In this document: piece after piece, positions 25,618-33,778 of the stretch
How positions within the stretch are numbered: the stretch's first letter is position 1
Layout: the number at the start of each line of letters is the position of its first letter
NCBI GenBank assembly: GCA_039030555.1
Contig: JBCCDY010000025.1
Coordinates: forward strand, 1 to 56,479
DNA from: JBCCDY01 sp039030555
GTDB taxonomy: Bacteria > Bacteroidota > Bacteroidia > Cytophagales > Cyclobacteriaceae
Direction: 5' to 3'
Length of the DNA stretch: 56,479 nt
Program-made: the position numbers and the translations under genes
The notes under the pieces: model-generated
Databases searched by the model: none
Seen by the model: the letters and a program-made list of their open reading frames with translations, nothing else
What the model was told of the DNA's origin: nothing

Positions 25618-25799
25618 GATAAAGGTTGGTTTTCAGTGTCTAATGGGATTCTCGAAATCTCTTCGGTCTCCTTTTTATCTGCTGTGACAACTCTTATAAA
25701 CAGAACCAGAAAAAAGATAAAAAAAATCATAAAAGAGAGGACGGGGAAAATTTCAATTCCCAAAATCGAATCCAGGTGATGTTTAATAAACTTTAACAT
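25614..25799 (-). CDS. ccoQ: CcoQ-like small cbb3 oxidase subunit
   Basis: A 61-residue protein with one membrane helix (about 16-38, FPVLSFMIFFIFFLVLFIRVV) followed by a charged cytosolic tail, the size and layout of CcoQ, which stabilises the oxidase complex. It lies 3 bases after ccoNO and overlaps ccoP by four bases. Sequence is weakly conserved in this family; the call relies on position and topology. Confidence 0.75.
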   Translation of the reverse strand: MLKFIKHHLDSILGIEIFPVLSFMIFFIFFLVLFIRVVTADKKETEEISRIPLDTENQPLS

Positions 25800-25802
25800 A
25801 AC

Positions 25803-27992
25803 TTATTTATTTTCAGCACGTTGTGCTAATTCATCTTCTACTTTACTAATGTCGGTTCCAAGTCTTTGCAGATAAGCAATCAAGGCTATGATCTCTTTAT
25901 CGCTAGCTACTTCAATACCTTCACTACCCAGGGTTTCGGCAATAGCCTGCGCCTGTGTTTCCGCATCTGTTACAGCTAATTCTTCATAACCTTCTTCATA
26001 CGGTACGCCTAGCGTTCTCATAGCCGAAATCTTGGCTTGTGTGGTTGGCTTTTCCCAGTCACTGTTGAACAGCCATGGGTATGCAGGCATAATCGAACCT
26101 GGTGACATACTCACGGGTTGAAGCATGTGATGGTAGTGCCAGCTATCCGGGTATTTACCCCCAACCCTTAATAAATCCGGGCCAGTTCTTTTTGACCCCC
26201 ATAAGAATGGATGGTCGTAAACAAACTCTCCGGCTTTGGCATATTCTCCATATCGCTCTGTTTCAGAACGGAATGGGCGGATCATTTGAGAATGGCAAGT
26301 ATTACAACCTTCTCTTATGTAGATATCCCTTCCATGTAATTCCAATGGAGTGTATGGTTTTACACTGGCTATGGTTGGAATGTTGGATTCTATTAAGAAC
26401 GTAGGAACGAATTCTACAACCCCTCCGATCAGCACTACTACCAGACTGAAGACTAACAAACGGACTGGTTTCCATTCGAAGATCTTTCTATGCCAGTGCT
26501 CATTTACAGGAGGTACGTAGTCTTCACTCAATGGAGCAGCTTGTGCTTCCGTTTCTTTTTGGAATACACCACTTTGTGCAGTCTTCACCAGATTGTAGAC
26601 CATTACGAATACACCTGACAAGTAAAGTAAACCTCCAAAAGCCCTAAGTGCATACATTGGTGCAATCTGAGTAACTGTTTCCAGGAAGTTAGGGTACACT
26701 AACAATCCGGTTTCAGTGAATTGTTTCCACATTAAACTTTGTGTGAAACCAGCCCAGTACATCGGGATTGCATAAAAAATGATTCCCAGTGTACCAATCC
26801 AGAAGTGGATGTTAGCTAGCTTGATACTAAATAATTGAGTTTTGTAAAGCTTAGGAATGAGGAAATACAACATGGCGAAAGTCAGGAAGCCATTCCAACC
26901 TAATCCACCGATGTGAACGTGGCCTATGATCCAGTCCGTGAAGTGGCCTATAGCGTTTACATTTTTCAAGGAAAGCATAGGGCCTTCAAAAGTAGACATA
27001 CCGTAACACGTGATGGCTACGACCATGAATTTCAGAATAGGATCTTCACGTACCTTATCCCATGCACCTCTTAAAGTGAGAAGTCCGTTCAGCATTCCTC
27101 CCCATGAAGGGGCAATTAGCATTACAGAAAATACTACTCCGAGAGATTGTGCCCAATCAGGTAAAGCATTATAAAGTAAGTGGTGAGGTCCAGCCCAGAT
27201 GTAAATGAAGATCAATGCCCAGAAGTGGACGATTGAAAGTCTGTAAGAGTAAACAGGTCGGTTAGCTGCTTTCGGAACAAAATAATACATCAATCCGAGA
27301 TAAGGTGTGGTTAGGAAGAAAGCCACGGCATTATGGCCGTACCACCACTGGACTAAGGCGTCCTGAACTCCGGCATACAAAGAGTAACTTTTAAATGCTG
27401 AAATAGGCAGCTCAAATGAGTTCACAATGTGAAGCATGGCTACTGTAACAAATGTGGCGATGTAGAACCAGATGGCCACATACAAATGACGCTCCCTACG
27501 CTTAATGATGGTCATGAACATATTCAAACCGAACACCACCCAGATCAGGGCGATGGCTATATCGATAGGCCATTCCAACTCGGCATATTCTTTACCACTT
27601 GTAAAGCCCAAAGGCAATGTGATTGCGGCGGAAAGGATAATGAGTTGCCAACCCCAGAAATGGATCTTACTTAGTACATCGCTATACATCCGTGCTTTAC
27701 AAAGTCTTTGAAGGGAGTAATAAACCCCGGCAAAGATCCCATTCCCTACAAAAGCAAAAATCACTGCGTTAGTGTGCAGTGGTCTTACCCTTCCGAAAGT
27801 AGTGTATGGGATTCCAAAATTCAGGTCGGGCCATACGAACTGGCAGGCTACGAGCAAACCGACCGTCATGCCGATGATCCCGAAAATTGTGGTGGCGATC
27901 AGAAACAGGCGTACAGTGGAATTATCGTAATAGAAGGTTTCCAGATTACCCCGACTGTGATTTTCTAATCGCTGAGCGTCGCTGTTTTCCAT
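25803..27992 (-). CDS. ccoNO: cbb3 oxidase fused subunits CcoN-CcoO
   Basis: A 729-residue fusion. Residues 1-475 are the heme-copper catalytic subunit CcoN with twelve helices: low-spin heme ligand H73 (RPLHTNAV), copper-B ligands H220 (WWYGHNAV), H270 and H271 (AGPHHLLY), and heme ligands in IIGHVHIGG (358, 360). Residues about 500-729 are CcoO, with one membrane helix (511-535) and a cytochrome c site CNTCH (563-567). This is the high-affinity terminal oxidase for low oxygen. The fusion is common in Bacteroidota. Starts 3 bases after ccoS. Confidence 0.95.
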   Translation of the reverse strand: MENSDAQRLENHSRGNLETFYYDNSTVRLFLIATTIFGIIGMTVGLLVACQFVWPDLNFGIPYTTFGRVRPLHTNAVIFAFVGNGIFAGVYYSLQRLCKARMYSDVLSKIHFWGWQLIILSAAITLPLGFTSGKEYAELEWPIDIAIALIWVVFGLNMFMTIIKRRERHLYVAIWFYIATFVTVAMLHIVNSFELPISAFKSYSLYAGVQDALVQWWYGHNAVAFFLTTPYLGLMYYFVPKAANRPVYSYRLSIVHFWALIFIYIWAGPHHLLYNALPDWAQSLGVVFSVMLIAPSWGGMLNGLLTLRGAWDKVREDPILKFMVVAITCYGMSTFEGPMLSLKNVNAIGHFTDWIIGHVHIGGLGWNGFLTFAMLYFLIPKLYKTQLFSIKLANIHFWIGTLGIIFYAIPMYWAGFTQSLMWKQFTETGLLVYPNFLETVTQIAPMYALRAFGGLLYLSGVFVMVYNLVKTAQSGVFQKETEAQAAPLSEDYVPPVNEHWHRKIFEWKPVRLLVFSLVVVLIGGVVEFVPTFLIESNIPTIASVKPYTPLELHGRDIYIREGCNTCHSQMIRPFRSETERYGEYAKAGEFVYDHPFLWGSKRTGPDLLRVGGKYPDSWHYHHMLQPVSMSPGSIMPAYPWLFNSDWEKPTTQAKISAMRTLGVPYEEGYEELAVTDAETQAQAIAETLGSEGIEVASDKEIIALIAYLQRLGTDISKVEDELAQRAENK

Positions 27993-27995
27993 GTG

Positions 27996-28160
27996 TTAGT
28001 GATTATTTTTGGTTTTGGAGGATTCGTCATCATAAAGCACTCTAATGGAAGGTCCCATATCATCATCGAACTGACCACTTTTCTGAGCCCAGATGAATGC
28101 AACCAGAAAGGCTGTTGCGACGACGATGCTGAAACCAATTAGAAGGAATATGACTGACAT
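27996..28160 (-). CDS. ccoS: CcoS cbb3 oxidase maturation protein
   Basis: A 54-residue protein starting MSVIFLLIGFSIVVATAFLV, with a single membrane helix (3-24), then the CcoS-typical WAQKSGQFDDDMGPSIRVLYDD. CcoS is needed for heme/copper assembly of cbb3 oxidase. First gene of the operon ccoS-NO-Q-P-G-H-tauE-like, all minus strand with gaps of a few bases or overlaps apart from the 87-base spacer before ccoH. A palindromic CRP/FNR-type site lies 67 bases upstream. Confidence 0.92.
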   Translation of the reverse strand: MSVIFLLIGFSIVVATAFLVAFIWAQKSGQFDDDMGPSIRVLYDDESSKTKNNH

Positions 28161-28560
28161 AAAATCCTATTTTACCTCAATATTCGCTCGGATTGAATGG
28201 ACGAGTTATGAGTACTGGCATAGGGCGAACTGATTTTTGTCAGTTAGTGGCTTTTTAACGGTGTGGATATTAAGGATAATTAAGCCTATATAATTTTTTA
28301 TTGAAAAAAAGTGAATTTTATATATGAGCTTTCATTTAAATACAATTAAAAGAAATATCTGAATAATTACTTTAGTTGGACTATTCTAATTAAAACTCTT
28401 AAAAAAGATAGCTGGAGCATTATAAATAACTCCTCTTGATCTGTGCGGATTAATAAACATCTGTAGAACATTCTGAAATGATGTAACAAGAGATCGTATA
28501 TCTTAAAAAAACCAATTTGACTAGTTATGGTTAACTTAAAAACCAAATAAGAATGAACCT
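28161..28560. other. intergenic region with cco promoter
   Basis: 400 bases between the divergent ccoS operon and the 138-residue gene at 28561. It contains the TGA-N6-TCA palindrome at 28228-28245. The remainder is very AT-rich with no open frame of note, no terminator-like hairpin with a T run and no recognised RNA. Confidence 0.7.
28228..28245. promoter_or_regulatory. putative CRP/FNR-type site C (cco operon)
   Basis: AACTGA-N6-TCAGTT, a perfect palindrome with the TGA/TCA core, 67 bases upstream of the ccoS start codon, the same distance as hemN site B. Best symmetric copy of the four. Confidence 0.55.
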
Positions 28561-28977
28561 ATGGTCAACTTATTTTCTAATGAATATGCTTCTGTTTACT
28601 TTGATAAAGAATTGGATTCTTTATATTTAAAATACTTTAAGAAGGTACCTTCTCACAATGATTTTCTGATTGTTAATGAAGCTGTTTTGGAAGGATTCAG
28701 GACTCAAAGTACGCATAAGTTCATAGCGGATGTTCGGAATATGGGGATAATCAGTTTGGAATCGCAACAATGGGTTGTGGAAGTACTTATTCCCAAAATG
28801 GTTGCGCACCTCAATGGAAAGACTTTGTTGCATGCCCAGTTGTTAGACCCTTCTGAGGTGATGTCAAAGGTTTCTGCATCTAATATTAAGAATAAGTCTG
28901 AAAAGAAAATGGAAGGCTTTCAACTCTATCAATTTACAAAGGAAGAGAAGTTGAGGGATTTTATAAAGGAAAATTGA
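28561..28977 (+). CDS. hypothetical protein, possible STAS/SpoIIAA-like fold
   Basis: A 138-residue soluble protein. The opening YASVYFDKELDSLYLKYFKK, the DFLIVNEAVLEGFRTQ helix and the strand HKFIADVRNMGIIS followed by ESQQWVVEVLIPKM resemble SpoIIAA-like/STAS-type proteins of Bacteroidota, but no diagnostic motif was seen. It sits between the cco operon and ccoI on the opposite strand. Function unknown. Confidence 0.55.
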   Translation: MVNLFSNEYASVYFDKELDSLYLKYFKKVPSHNDFLIVNEAVLEGFRTQSTHKFIADVRNMGIISLESQQWVVEVLIPKMVAHLNGKTLLHAQLLDPSEVMSKVSASNIKNKSEKKMEGFQLYQFTKEEKLRDFIKEN

Positions 28978-29029
28978 TATTGAAATATTGCAGATAGGAA
29001 GTTTATGATTTGTAGCTAAGAAAATATGA

Positions 29030-29205
29030 TAGGTCAGACCGCTTGGAGCGGTTCGACCGATGTGAAAATAATAAAGCCAGCTATAGTCATTCCACGGTGC
29101 CTGTTCTCGCGTATGCGAGGAACTATGAGACCGGGGAATCTCAACTTAATTATTCTAAGCATTATATCCTCGAACACCCCGATAATTCGGGACGGAAAAT
29201 AGCAT
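29030..29205. repeat. multi-hairpin intergenic element
   Basis: A GC-richer 176-base stretch between the 138-residue gene and the end of ccoI with three consecutive hairpins: ACCGCT-TGG-AGCGGT (from 29039), CTCGC-GTAT-GCGAG (near 29107) and CCCCGATAATTCGGGAC (near 29178). Wording such as GAGACCGGGGAATCTC resembles dispersed intergenic repeats in related genomes. An open frame crossing it into ccoI on the plus strand is a shadow. Confidence 0.45.
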
Positions 29206-29231
29206 TTCAAGTTAGATTTGGATTACAATAC

Positions 29232-31625
29232 TCATTTCATCAACTTTCTTCCCCTCCAATTCACCATAAGTGTAACGAAACCTACTACGGTTATGGAACT
29301 GATAGGCATGAGTATGGCGGAGGCCAAAGGGGTAAGCTGACCGGTTATCGCCAGGCTGAGCCCAACGATGTTGTAAAGAAACGATATGCCAAAAGCCCAT
29401 TTTAAGATGGTAAAGGAAAATTTGGAGAACTTTAAAAACTGATCCAATTGAATCAACTTATCACCCTTCAGAATAGCGTCACAAGCAGGGGAGAATTGAT
29501 GAATGTCATCGGTTACTGCAATTCCAACAGAAGCTCTGTCAAGGGCTCCGGCATCGTTTAATCCGTCACCAATCATGGCGCTGGCTGATTGATCCATCCG
29601 TTCCAGATATTCTAATTTATTGGTAGGACTCTGCTTAAATTTCAATTCTTTAAAATATGGCTGAAGCGTGGATTTTTCAGCATTGGAATCGCCGGAAAGA
29701 AGGTGGAGAAGATGTAAGCATTTAAGCCTACTTAATAGGTCGAATACCTTATTTCTATACTGATTCTTGATCTCAAAATGACCTTTAACTTCATTGTTCA
29801 TTTCAATGTAAACCCGTGTGCGACCGTCGGTTTTTGAATGATCTATTCCAATAAAAGCTTCAGATCCAATTTTTATTGTATTTCCATCTATTAAAGCTTC
29901 AATTCCTTTACCTTTTTCTTCTTTAAAGCTTTGAACTTTTGAGGCAGAAAGTGGACTCGCAGATTCAAGTTTTTCGGCAATTGCCCTGCTTAGCGGGTGG
30001 ATGGAATTATCAACTGCTGCTTTGATGAACTGCGTTTCCTTTTCACTTAATGGTTCTCCAACAAAACTCAACTCTTGACCTCCGGATTGCGTTAACGTTC
30101 CGGTCTTATCAAAAATAATTTCGCGGATGAGCGCTATTTTTTCTACCAGAAAGGCATCTCGAAGGTAGAGACCAGCTTTTCCAAGTAGGCGCATAGCATG
30201 CCCGTAAGTAAAAGGAGCCGCTAGTGCCAAAGCACAAGGACAGGCGATAATAAGTACGGCAGCGAATACTTCCCAGGTTTTGACTGGATCAATGAAATAC
30301 CAGGATAAGGCTGCCAGAGAAGCGATGACCAGAATAGCAGGGGTGAAGTAGCTACTTACCCGATCAACCAACGCATTCATGGCCGTTTCTTCTTTTTTAC
30401 GGTTTCCCGAGTTCCAAAGCTGTGTCAGATAACTGTTGTTGACTGTTTTAAGTACTTCCAGAACAATGGGGGCACCGTTGTGCTTTCCGCCTGCAAATAC
30501 CCGGCCTCCTGATTCTAATCGCTCCGGCTGGGATTCTCCTGTGATGTAACTGTAGTCAAGCGAAGCCTGGCCTTCCATCAATATAGAATCAAAAGGGATC
30601 AACTCTTCGTTACGGATCAGAATTCTATCGCCAACTTCAATTTCTTCCAAAGGAGTATGCTCGGTAGAATCATCAGTTTTGATTTTGGAAACAGAGATCG
30701 GAAGAAACGACTTGAAGTCTCTATCGAAGGAGAGCGCGGAGTAGGTCTTATTCTGATACCAGCGACCTAACAAGAGCAAGAATACCAATCCGGTCAAAGA
30801 GTCTACATAGCCGGGACCTGTGCTGGTAATAATCTCAAAGATACTTTTTAGAAATAGGGCGACGATACCGAGTGCTATCGGGACATCAATATTCAAGTAT
30901 TTCTTTTTCAGCCCTTTAAATGCGGAATCAAAATAACCAGAGGCCGAATAAAGCACTACTGGTATGGCTAGAGCTACGTTGATCAGGTTGAAGAGATTTT
31001 TGAAATCACCATCCAGTAGAAAGTTGTGATCCAGATATTCCGGTAGACTAATAAGCATACTATTACCAAAACAGAAACCAGCAACAGCAATTTTAATAGC
31101 TAATGATTTGTTAGCTTTTGTTTGCTTTTTTATATTATTTGTCGCTAGATTTATTTCTGGCGCATACCCTAAGGAGTATAGAAATTCTGCAAGCTCCCTC
31201 AGTGTACTTTGTGATTTATTAAATAGCACAGAAGCTTCTTTTTTGTTGAAGTTCACCTGTGATTTTACAACTGCCGGATTAAGTCTGGTCAAATTTTCCA
31301 AAAGCCAAATGCACGAGCTACAGTGGATTTCAGGAATATTAAAAACGACCTGAATGACTTGATCATTTTGAAACTGGATCAGTCGTTCGGCAATAGCTTC
31401 ATTATCCAGAAAATCATACTTGGAACTTCCCTCGGATATCTTGATTCCGGGTTGCTTATTGAGCTCATAGTAGTCGCTAAGATCACTTTCCTGAAGAATC
31501 TCATAGATTGTTTTGCACCCAAAGCAGCAAAAGGATCTATCTTCTATCTGAATAGTTTCCTTATCGCATGGATCACCACAATGGTAGCAAGTCTCTACCG
31601 TAATTGTACTTTTGTTTGCTTCCAA
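29232..31625 (-). CDS. ccoI: CcoI-type copper P1B ATPase
   Basis: A 797-residue copper-transporting ATPase for cbb3 oxidase assembly. N-terminal Cys-rich metal domain (C13, C16, C20, C33, C34, C37), an HMA domain with CSSC (C102-C105), and eight expected membrane helices including CPC (C462-C464). Phosphorylation site DKTGT (D506), actuator ITGES, and hinge GDGLNDAG near 713. The Cys-rich start and HCSSCIW motif are typical of CcoI/FixI rather than CopA. Starts 6 bases after the tandem universal stress gene, so the two share a promoter carrying site D. Confidence 0.92.
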   Translation of the reverse strand: MEANKSTITVETCYHCGDPCDKETIQIEDRSFCCFGCKTIYEILQESDLSDYYELNKQPGIKISEGSSKYDFLDNEAIAERLIQFQNDQVIQVVFNIPEIHCSSCIWLLENLTRLNPAVVKSQVNFNKKEASVLFNKSQSTLRELAEFLYSLGYAPEINLATNNIKKQTKANKSLAIKIAVAGFCFGNSMLISLPEYLDHNFLLDGDFKNLFNLINVALAIPVVLYSASGYFDSAFKGLKKKYLNIDVPIALGIVALFLKSIFEIITSTGPGYVDSLTGLVFLLLLGRWYQNKTYSALSFDRDFKSFLPISVSKIKTDDSTEHTPLEEIEVGDRILIRNEELIPFDSILMEGQASLDYSYITGESQPERLESGGRVFAGGKHNGAPIVLEVLKTVNNSYLTQLWNSGNRKKEETAMNALVDRVSSYFTPAILVIASLAALSWYFIDPVKTWEVFAAVLIIACPCALALAAPFTYGHAMRLLGKAGLYLRDAFLVEKIALIREIIFDKTGTLTQSGGQELSFVGEPLSEKETQFIKAAVDNSIHPLSRAIAEKLESASPLSASKVQSFKEEKGKGIEALIDGNTIKIGSEAFIGIDHSKTDGRTRVYIEMNNEVKGHFEIKNQYRNKVFDLLSRLKCLHLLHLLSGDSNAEKSTLQPYFKELKFKQSPTNKLEYLERMDQSASAMIGDGLNDAGALDRASVGIAVTDDIHQFSPACDAILKGDKLIQLDQFLKFSKFSFTILKWAFGISFLYNIVGLSLAITGQLTPLASAILMPISSITVVGFVTLMVNWRGRKLMK

Positions 31626-31631
31626 CCTGTG

Positions 31632-32465
31632 TTATTTGTTCAGGTTAAAGGTCCAAACCGGAATGGTGGTGTGGTTCACTACATCTTCTGCTCGGCTACC
31701 AGTAAATAAATGGGCAATACCTTTTCTGCCATGCGTTGCCATTGCGATCATATCGGCCTCTATATGCTGTGCATAGTACAGTATTCCAATATCGGGGAAT
31801 ACATCTCTTACGATATGCACTTCAAAGTTTTCAAGGCCATGTTCCTTCACTAGTTTTGTGATTTTTTCCTTGACTTCTTTTTCGTTTTCAATGAGGTGAG
31901 GGGTGTGTACCCAAAGAAAATGGAGATCTGCGCTGTAGAATTCCTGCATTTTTCTAACGTTGGAAAGAACCTCATCCGTCAGGTCTTTCAGATCCGTTGG
32001 CATGAGTATCTTTTCAACGGTGTCAAAATTATAATCTGAAGGAATGGCTATGACAGGACATTTGGAAAATCGAACTGCTTTTTCCGTATTGGAGCCTACA
32101 AAGATCTCTTTTAAACCAGATGCCCCTTGTGTGCCCATCACAATCAGGTCAGCGTGTTCATTGTTCAAGTGCTTTTGTATACCATCGAATGGACTGCCGA
32201 CTTCAACTATTCTTTTTATGTTTAAATTCTTTGTGATGTTTTTTTCTGCTTCCTTAAGCTTTTCCTCCGCACTATTGATCAAATCGTTTAAAATGCCAGT
32301 CATGGTATCGGCTGATGCATAGTATGGTTCTGCCATTCCTATGGCAGGCACGTCAACGACATTAAGTAGCAATATAGTATCACCATCATCTGCGATGCTT
32401 TCTGCGAATCGTAGTGCCTTAAAGGATACTTCTGAAAAATCCACTGGTACTAAGATCTGGTTCAT
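31632..32465 (-). CDS. tandem-domain universal stress protein
   Basis: A 277-residue cytosolic protein with two UspA domains: about 1-140 (MNQILVPVDFSEVSFKALRF, GTQGASGLKEIFVGSNTEKAV) and about 148-277 (KILMPTDLKDLTDEV, ATHGRKGIAHLFTGSRAEDVV). Both keep the G-x2-G-x9-G(S/T) nucleotide-binding pattern. It precedes ccoI by 6 bases and has a TGA-N6-TCA site 50 bases before its start codon, matching the 49-base distance at the other stress gene. Likely induced together with the microaerobic respiratory genes. Confidence 0.9.
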   Translation of the reverse strand: MNQILVPVDFSEVSFKALRFAESIADDGDTILLLNVVDVPAIGMAEPYYASADTMTGILNDLINSAEEKLKEAEKNITKNLNIKRIVEVGSPFDGIQKHLNNEHADLIVMGTQGASGLKEIFVGSNTEKAVRFSKCPVIAIPSDYNFDTVEKILMPTDLKDLTDEVLSNVRKMQEFYSADLHFLWVHTPHLIENEKEVKEKITKLVKEHGLENFEVHIVRDVFPDIGILYYAQHIEADMIAMATHGRKGIAHLFTGSRAEDVVNHTTIPVWTFNLNK

Positions 32466-32515
32466 GGCTGTTGTTTATTGTTCTATGCAAATAAGTACAT
32501 ATCTGCAACCGAATA

Positions 32516-32533
32516 GAATGACTTAAATCAGTC
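32516..32533. promoter_or_regulatory. putative CRP/FNR-type site D (stress protein-ccoI)
   Basis: GAATGA-N6-TCAGTC between the divergent stress-protein/ccoI unit (50 bases to its start) and the DUF819 gene (32 bases to its start). Confidence 0.5.
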
Positions 32534-32565
32534 TGTTTATTGACTTTAACCTATCTTTAGTCAAA

Positions 32566-33711
32566 ATGAATTTACCTGACCTAACCAGCCATGAGCTCTT
32601 TCAAATCTCTACTTTGATCTTATTGCCTTTAGCTGTTTTAAAGCTAGAAGCCAGTTCAAGGGTAGTAAAAGTTTTAGGGTCGGTCGTTTTTTGTTATGCT
32701 TTTGGAATGCTGATCGGTAACTTGAACATATTCAAAATTGATCCAGAATTATTTCAAACCGCTTCAGAATTAACGGTCCCTTTGGCGATACCGCTTTTGC
32801 TGTTTTCTACAGATATTTCATCACTTTTAAAACTAGCTCCAAGGATGCTTCTTTCATTTTTGATTATGATATTCGCAGCGGTTTTTTCATCTTTTTCTTC
32901 GATTTACTTTTTCAGTGATGGCTTGATAGAAGTTGAAAAAGTAGCATCTATGATGATTGGTATTTATACGGGCGGTACACCAAACTTAACTGCTATTGGT
33001 CTAGCTTTGGGTGTTGATCATGAAGTTTTCATAGCCTTAAATGCTTCGGATATTTTAGTAGGAGGTAGCTACTTATTGCTACTGCTGGGCTTCGGGACAA
33101 AAGTTTACGGTTACTTTCTGAGTCCATTTGTTCATCGAGGAGGATTAAACGAAGTACATGAGTTGGATGATTGGAATGGATTGAAAATGACTTCAAAGTT
33201 TAGAAAATCAATTATTTACAGCCTTATTTCTGCTTTAATTCTAGCTACAGCAGCTGGAATGAGTCAGCTCCTTTTTAAGAAAATGAATGTGGCTTTCATT
33301 ATACTTTTTATTACTACAACCGGGACTTTATTATCCATCAATAGTAAAGTAAGACGCCTGCCAGGAACCTATGAAGTTGGTAATTATTTCATTCTGGTGT
33401 TCTGTTTTGCGGTGGGCTCATTAGCCGATTTTAAGTCACTCATCTCTGAGGGTAGTACCTACATCTTTTATACAGCTTATTGCATGTTCACTGCTATACT
33501 GATCCATACGTTCCTGTGTAAACTTTTTAAAATAGATCGAGACACGACTATTATAACTTCTGTTGCAGGTATATATGGGCCGGCTTTCATATCACCAGTC
33601 GCAACTTCTTTAAAGAATAAATCGATCATCTCTTCTGGCTTGGCTGTCGGGATTTTAGGCTATGCTATCGCGAATTATTTAGGGATTGGTCTATACTATT
33701 CATTAAACTAG
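32566..33711 (+). CDS. DUF819 family membrane protein
   Basis: A 381-residue inner-membrane protein with about ten helices. The conserved segments MMIGIYTGGTPNLTAIGLAL and DILVGGSYLLLLLGFG, then SVAGIYGPAFISPVATSLKN near the end, identify DUF819 (YjcL-like), a transporter-like family of unknown substrate. It is divergent from the stress-protein/ccoI unit and could share regulatory site D. Confidence 0.82.
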   Translation: MNLPDLTSHELFQISTLILLPLAVLKLEASSRVVKVLGSVVFCYAFGMLIGNLNIFKIDPELFQTASELTVPLAIPLLLFSTDISSLLKLAPRMLLSFLIMIFAAVFSSFSSIYFFSDGLIEVEKVASMMIGIYTGGTPNLTAIGLALGVDHEVFIALNASDILVGGSYLLLLLGFGTKVYGYFLSPFVHRGGLNEVHELDDWNGLKMTSKFRKSIIYSLISALILATAAGMSQLLFKKMNVAFIILFITTTGTLLSINSKVRRLPGTYEVGNYFILVFCFAVGSLADFKSLISEGSTYIFYTAYCMFTAILIHTFLCKLFKIDRDTTIITSVAGIYGPAFISPVATSLKNKSIISSGLAVGILGYAIANYLGIGLYYSLN

Positions 33712-33778
33712 TATTTGTTTCAAACTGTCGATTTGACATACTTTTTAAATTAGGAACAGTTATCGTAGCGAATGTAGG

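Noticed and set aside
29043..29405. 120-codon plus-strand open frame
   Set aside because: Half lies antisense to ccoI and half on the multi-hairpin repeat element; composition is not protein-like.
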